Source: a virus
DNA: 41,261 nt
Reading direction: 5' to 3' (one strand)
Virus record (IMG/VR): IMGVR_UViG_3300020470_000046
Location: 1-41,261 of that record
Every line of letters begins with the position of its first letter. The stretch's first letter is position 1. A program made the position numbers and the translations under genes. Shown here one piece after another: positions 40,687-41,261 of this stretch. Below the pieces are notes generated by a model. That model had not been told where the DNA came from. It saw only the letters and a program-made list of their open reading frames with translations, and made no database searches.

Positions 40687-41261
40687 ATGAAAAATTTATA
40701 TAAAAATAGAATATTATTAATTGTATTAAATGACGATACATTATTAACCTTTACTGTCCCCCTTGACATTAAGCCTGAAGATCACTTTAAAAATATCTTA
40801 CTACAAGAAGGTATAGACCCATCAAAAGTAAAAAAGAACTTCTTTTTCCCATGGACAGAGTACTCCTTGGATCAGTACCAATATCACTTTGATATAGAAA
40901 AAGAAAAAATAGACGAAACATCATTAGCTATAGAATTTAAACTAGAGGAGTTCAGAAAACGCAGAATGTCTATGTTTAACGTATTAGATTTAGAATTCAT
41001 GAAATCCCTAGAGGAAGATTGCCAAGAGTGTAAAGACCATGTAGTAGGCCTAAAGAATTTCTTCAGAGATTTACCTAATACTCTTACAGAAAAACTCTTG
41101 GAATTACCCGTAGAAGACATAATAAATTTTAATCCATTTAATAATGTCTTAAAAGTGAATATAATAAATGGTGGATCAGGGTATCCCTCTCCACCAACCA
41201 TAGAAATTGACCCACCTAATGGGTCACGCCCCGGTCTACACGCAAAAGCGGTAGCCACAAT
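40687..41261 (+). CDS. Virion-type protein, partial (cut by window edge)
   Basis: An ATG at 40687 opens a frame that runs to the right edge with no stop (191 codons). The N-terminal ~160 residues are acidic, with a coiled or helical part ('LEEFRKRRMSMFNVLDLEF'). At ~165 a beta repeat starts: 'GGSGYPSPPTIEIDPPNG...LHAKAVA', the GxGYxxxPTxxIxxP unit that is widespread in phage tail fibres and other virion proteins. It follows J by 11 bp, so it is cotranscribed and is probably a tail-fibre or tip-accessory gene. Much of it is outside the window. Confidence 0.65.
   Translation, partial: MKNLYKNRILLIVLNDDTLLTFTVPLDIKPEDHFKNILLQEGIDPSKVKKNFFFPWTEYSLDQYQYHFDIEKEKIDETSLAIEFKLEEFRKRRMSMFNVLDLEFMKSLEEDCQECKDHVVGLKNFFRDLPNTLTEKLLELPVEDIINFNPFNNVLKVNIINGGSGYPSPPTIEIDPPNGSRPGLHAKAVAT

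Noticed and set aside
1-41261. Integrase, repressor or attachment site suggesting a prophage
   Set aside because: No tyrosine or serine recombinase, no CI/Cro-type repressor and no tRNA-embedded repeat was seen in this window. Absence here does not exclude them elsewhere in the genome.

Overview
The window is part of a double-stranded DNA tailed-phage genome (Caudoviricetes). It carries a lambda-type tail-tip cassette (M-L-K-I-J-like genes), which points to a siphovirus with a long flexible tail. It also carries a full phage replication and nucleotide set: primase, DnaB-like helicase, RecA/UvsX-like recombinase, class I ribonucleotide reductase, dCMP deaminase and dNMP kinase. No integrase, repressor, tRNA, CRISPR array or insertion sequence was seen, so a lytic or at least non-integrated phage is the simplest reading. 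The DNA is AT-rich and genes are tightly packed with many ATGA/TAATG overlaps. The host is not identifiable from sequence alone; a Gram-negative, possibly marine, host is an inference from the lambda-type tip, the sigma70-like promoters and the LPS/O-antigen style sugar enzymes. The genome clearly continues past both edges (primase at the left and a virion-like gene at the right are cut).

Layout. (1) 1-1928, leftward: primase (partial) and replicative helicase. (2) 1959-12142, leftward: two giant, Cys-containing proteins without recognised homology (2099 and 1286 aa); the second has two long Thr-rich mucin-like tracts with 28-30 residue repeats. They look like virion or adhesion proteins lodged between replication genes. 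(3) 12166-26234, leftward: nuclease, recombinase, GDP-mannose dehydratase, nrdB, two methyltransferases, nrdA, an FmdB-like protein, glycosyltransferases, a DUF736-like protein, a TauD-type dioxygenase, WbqC, a shortened DegT aminotransferase, a phage sigma factor and dNMP kinase. Nucleotide supply and surface-sugar enzymes are interleaved. (4) 26321-27999, rightward: a kinase-fold phosphotransferase and a GT-A glycosyltransferase, each with its own near-identical promoter, followed by a terminator and a ~320 bp convergent gap that probably encodes a structured RNA. (5) 28371-31901: one leftward hypothetical gene, then rightward AT-hook protein, dCMP deaminase, membrane protein, GT9-like protein and a Rad52/ERF-like annealing protein. 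(6) 31898-41261: a leftward IPT-domain tail-tube-like protein and, divergently, the tail-tip operon.

Regulation is the most interesting signal. Seven transcription units headed by early-type genes have a sigma70-like -10 box ending only 5-9 bp before the start codon; six of them also have a -35 at N16-17. This predicts leaderless or near-leaderless mRNAs. A second motif, GTGTAAAT, was found five times, every time just upstream of a start codon, and always before virion-type or sugar-modification genes, including a perfect 10+3+10 bp palindrome between the tail-tip operon and the IPT gene. The phage encodes its own sigma factor in an early operon, so an early (host sigma70, leaderless) to late (phage sigma, GTGTAAAT) cascade is a coherent and testable model.
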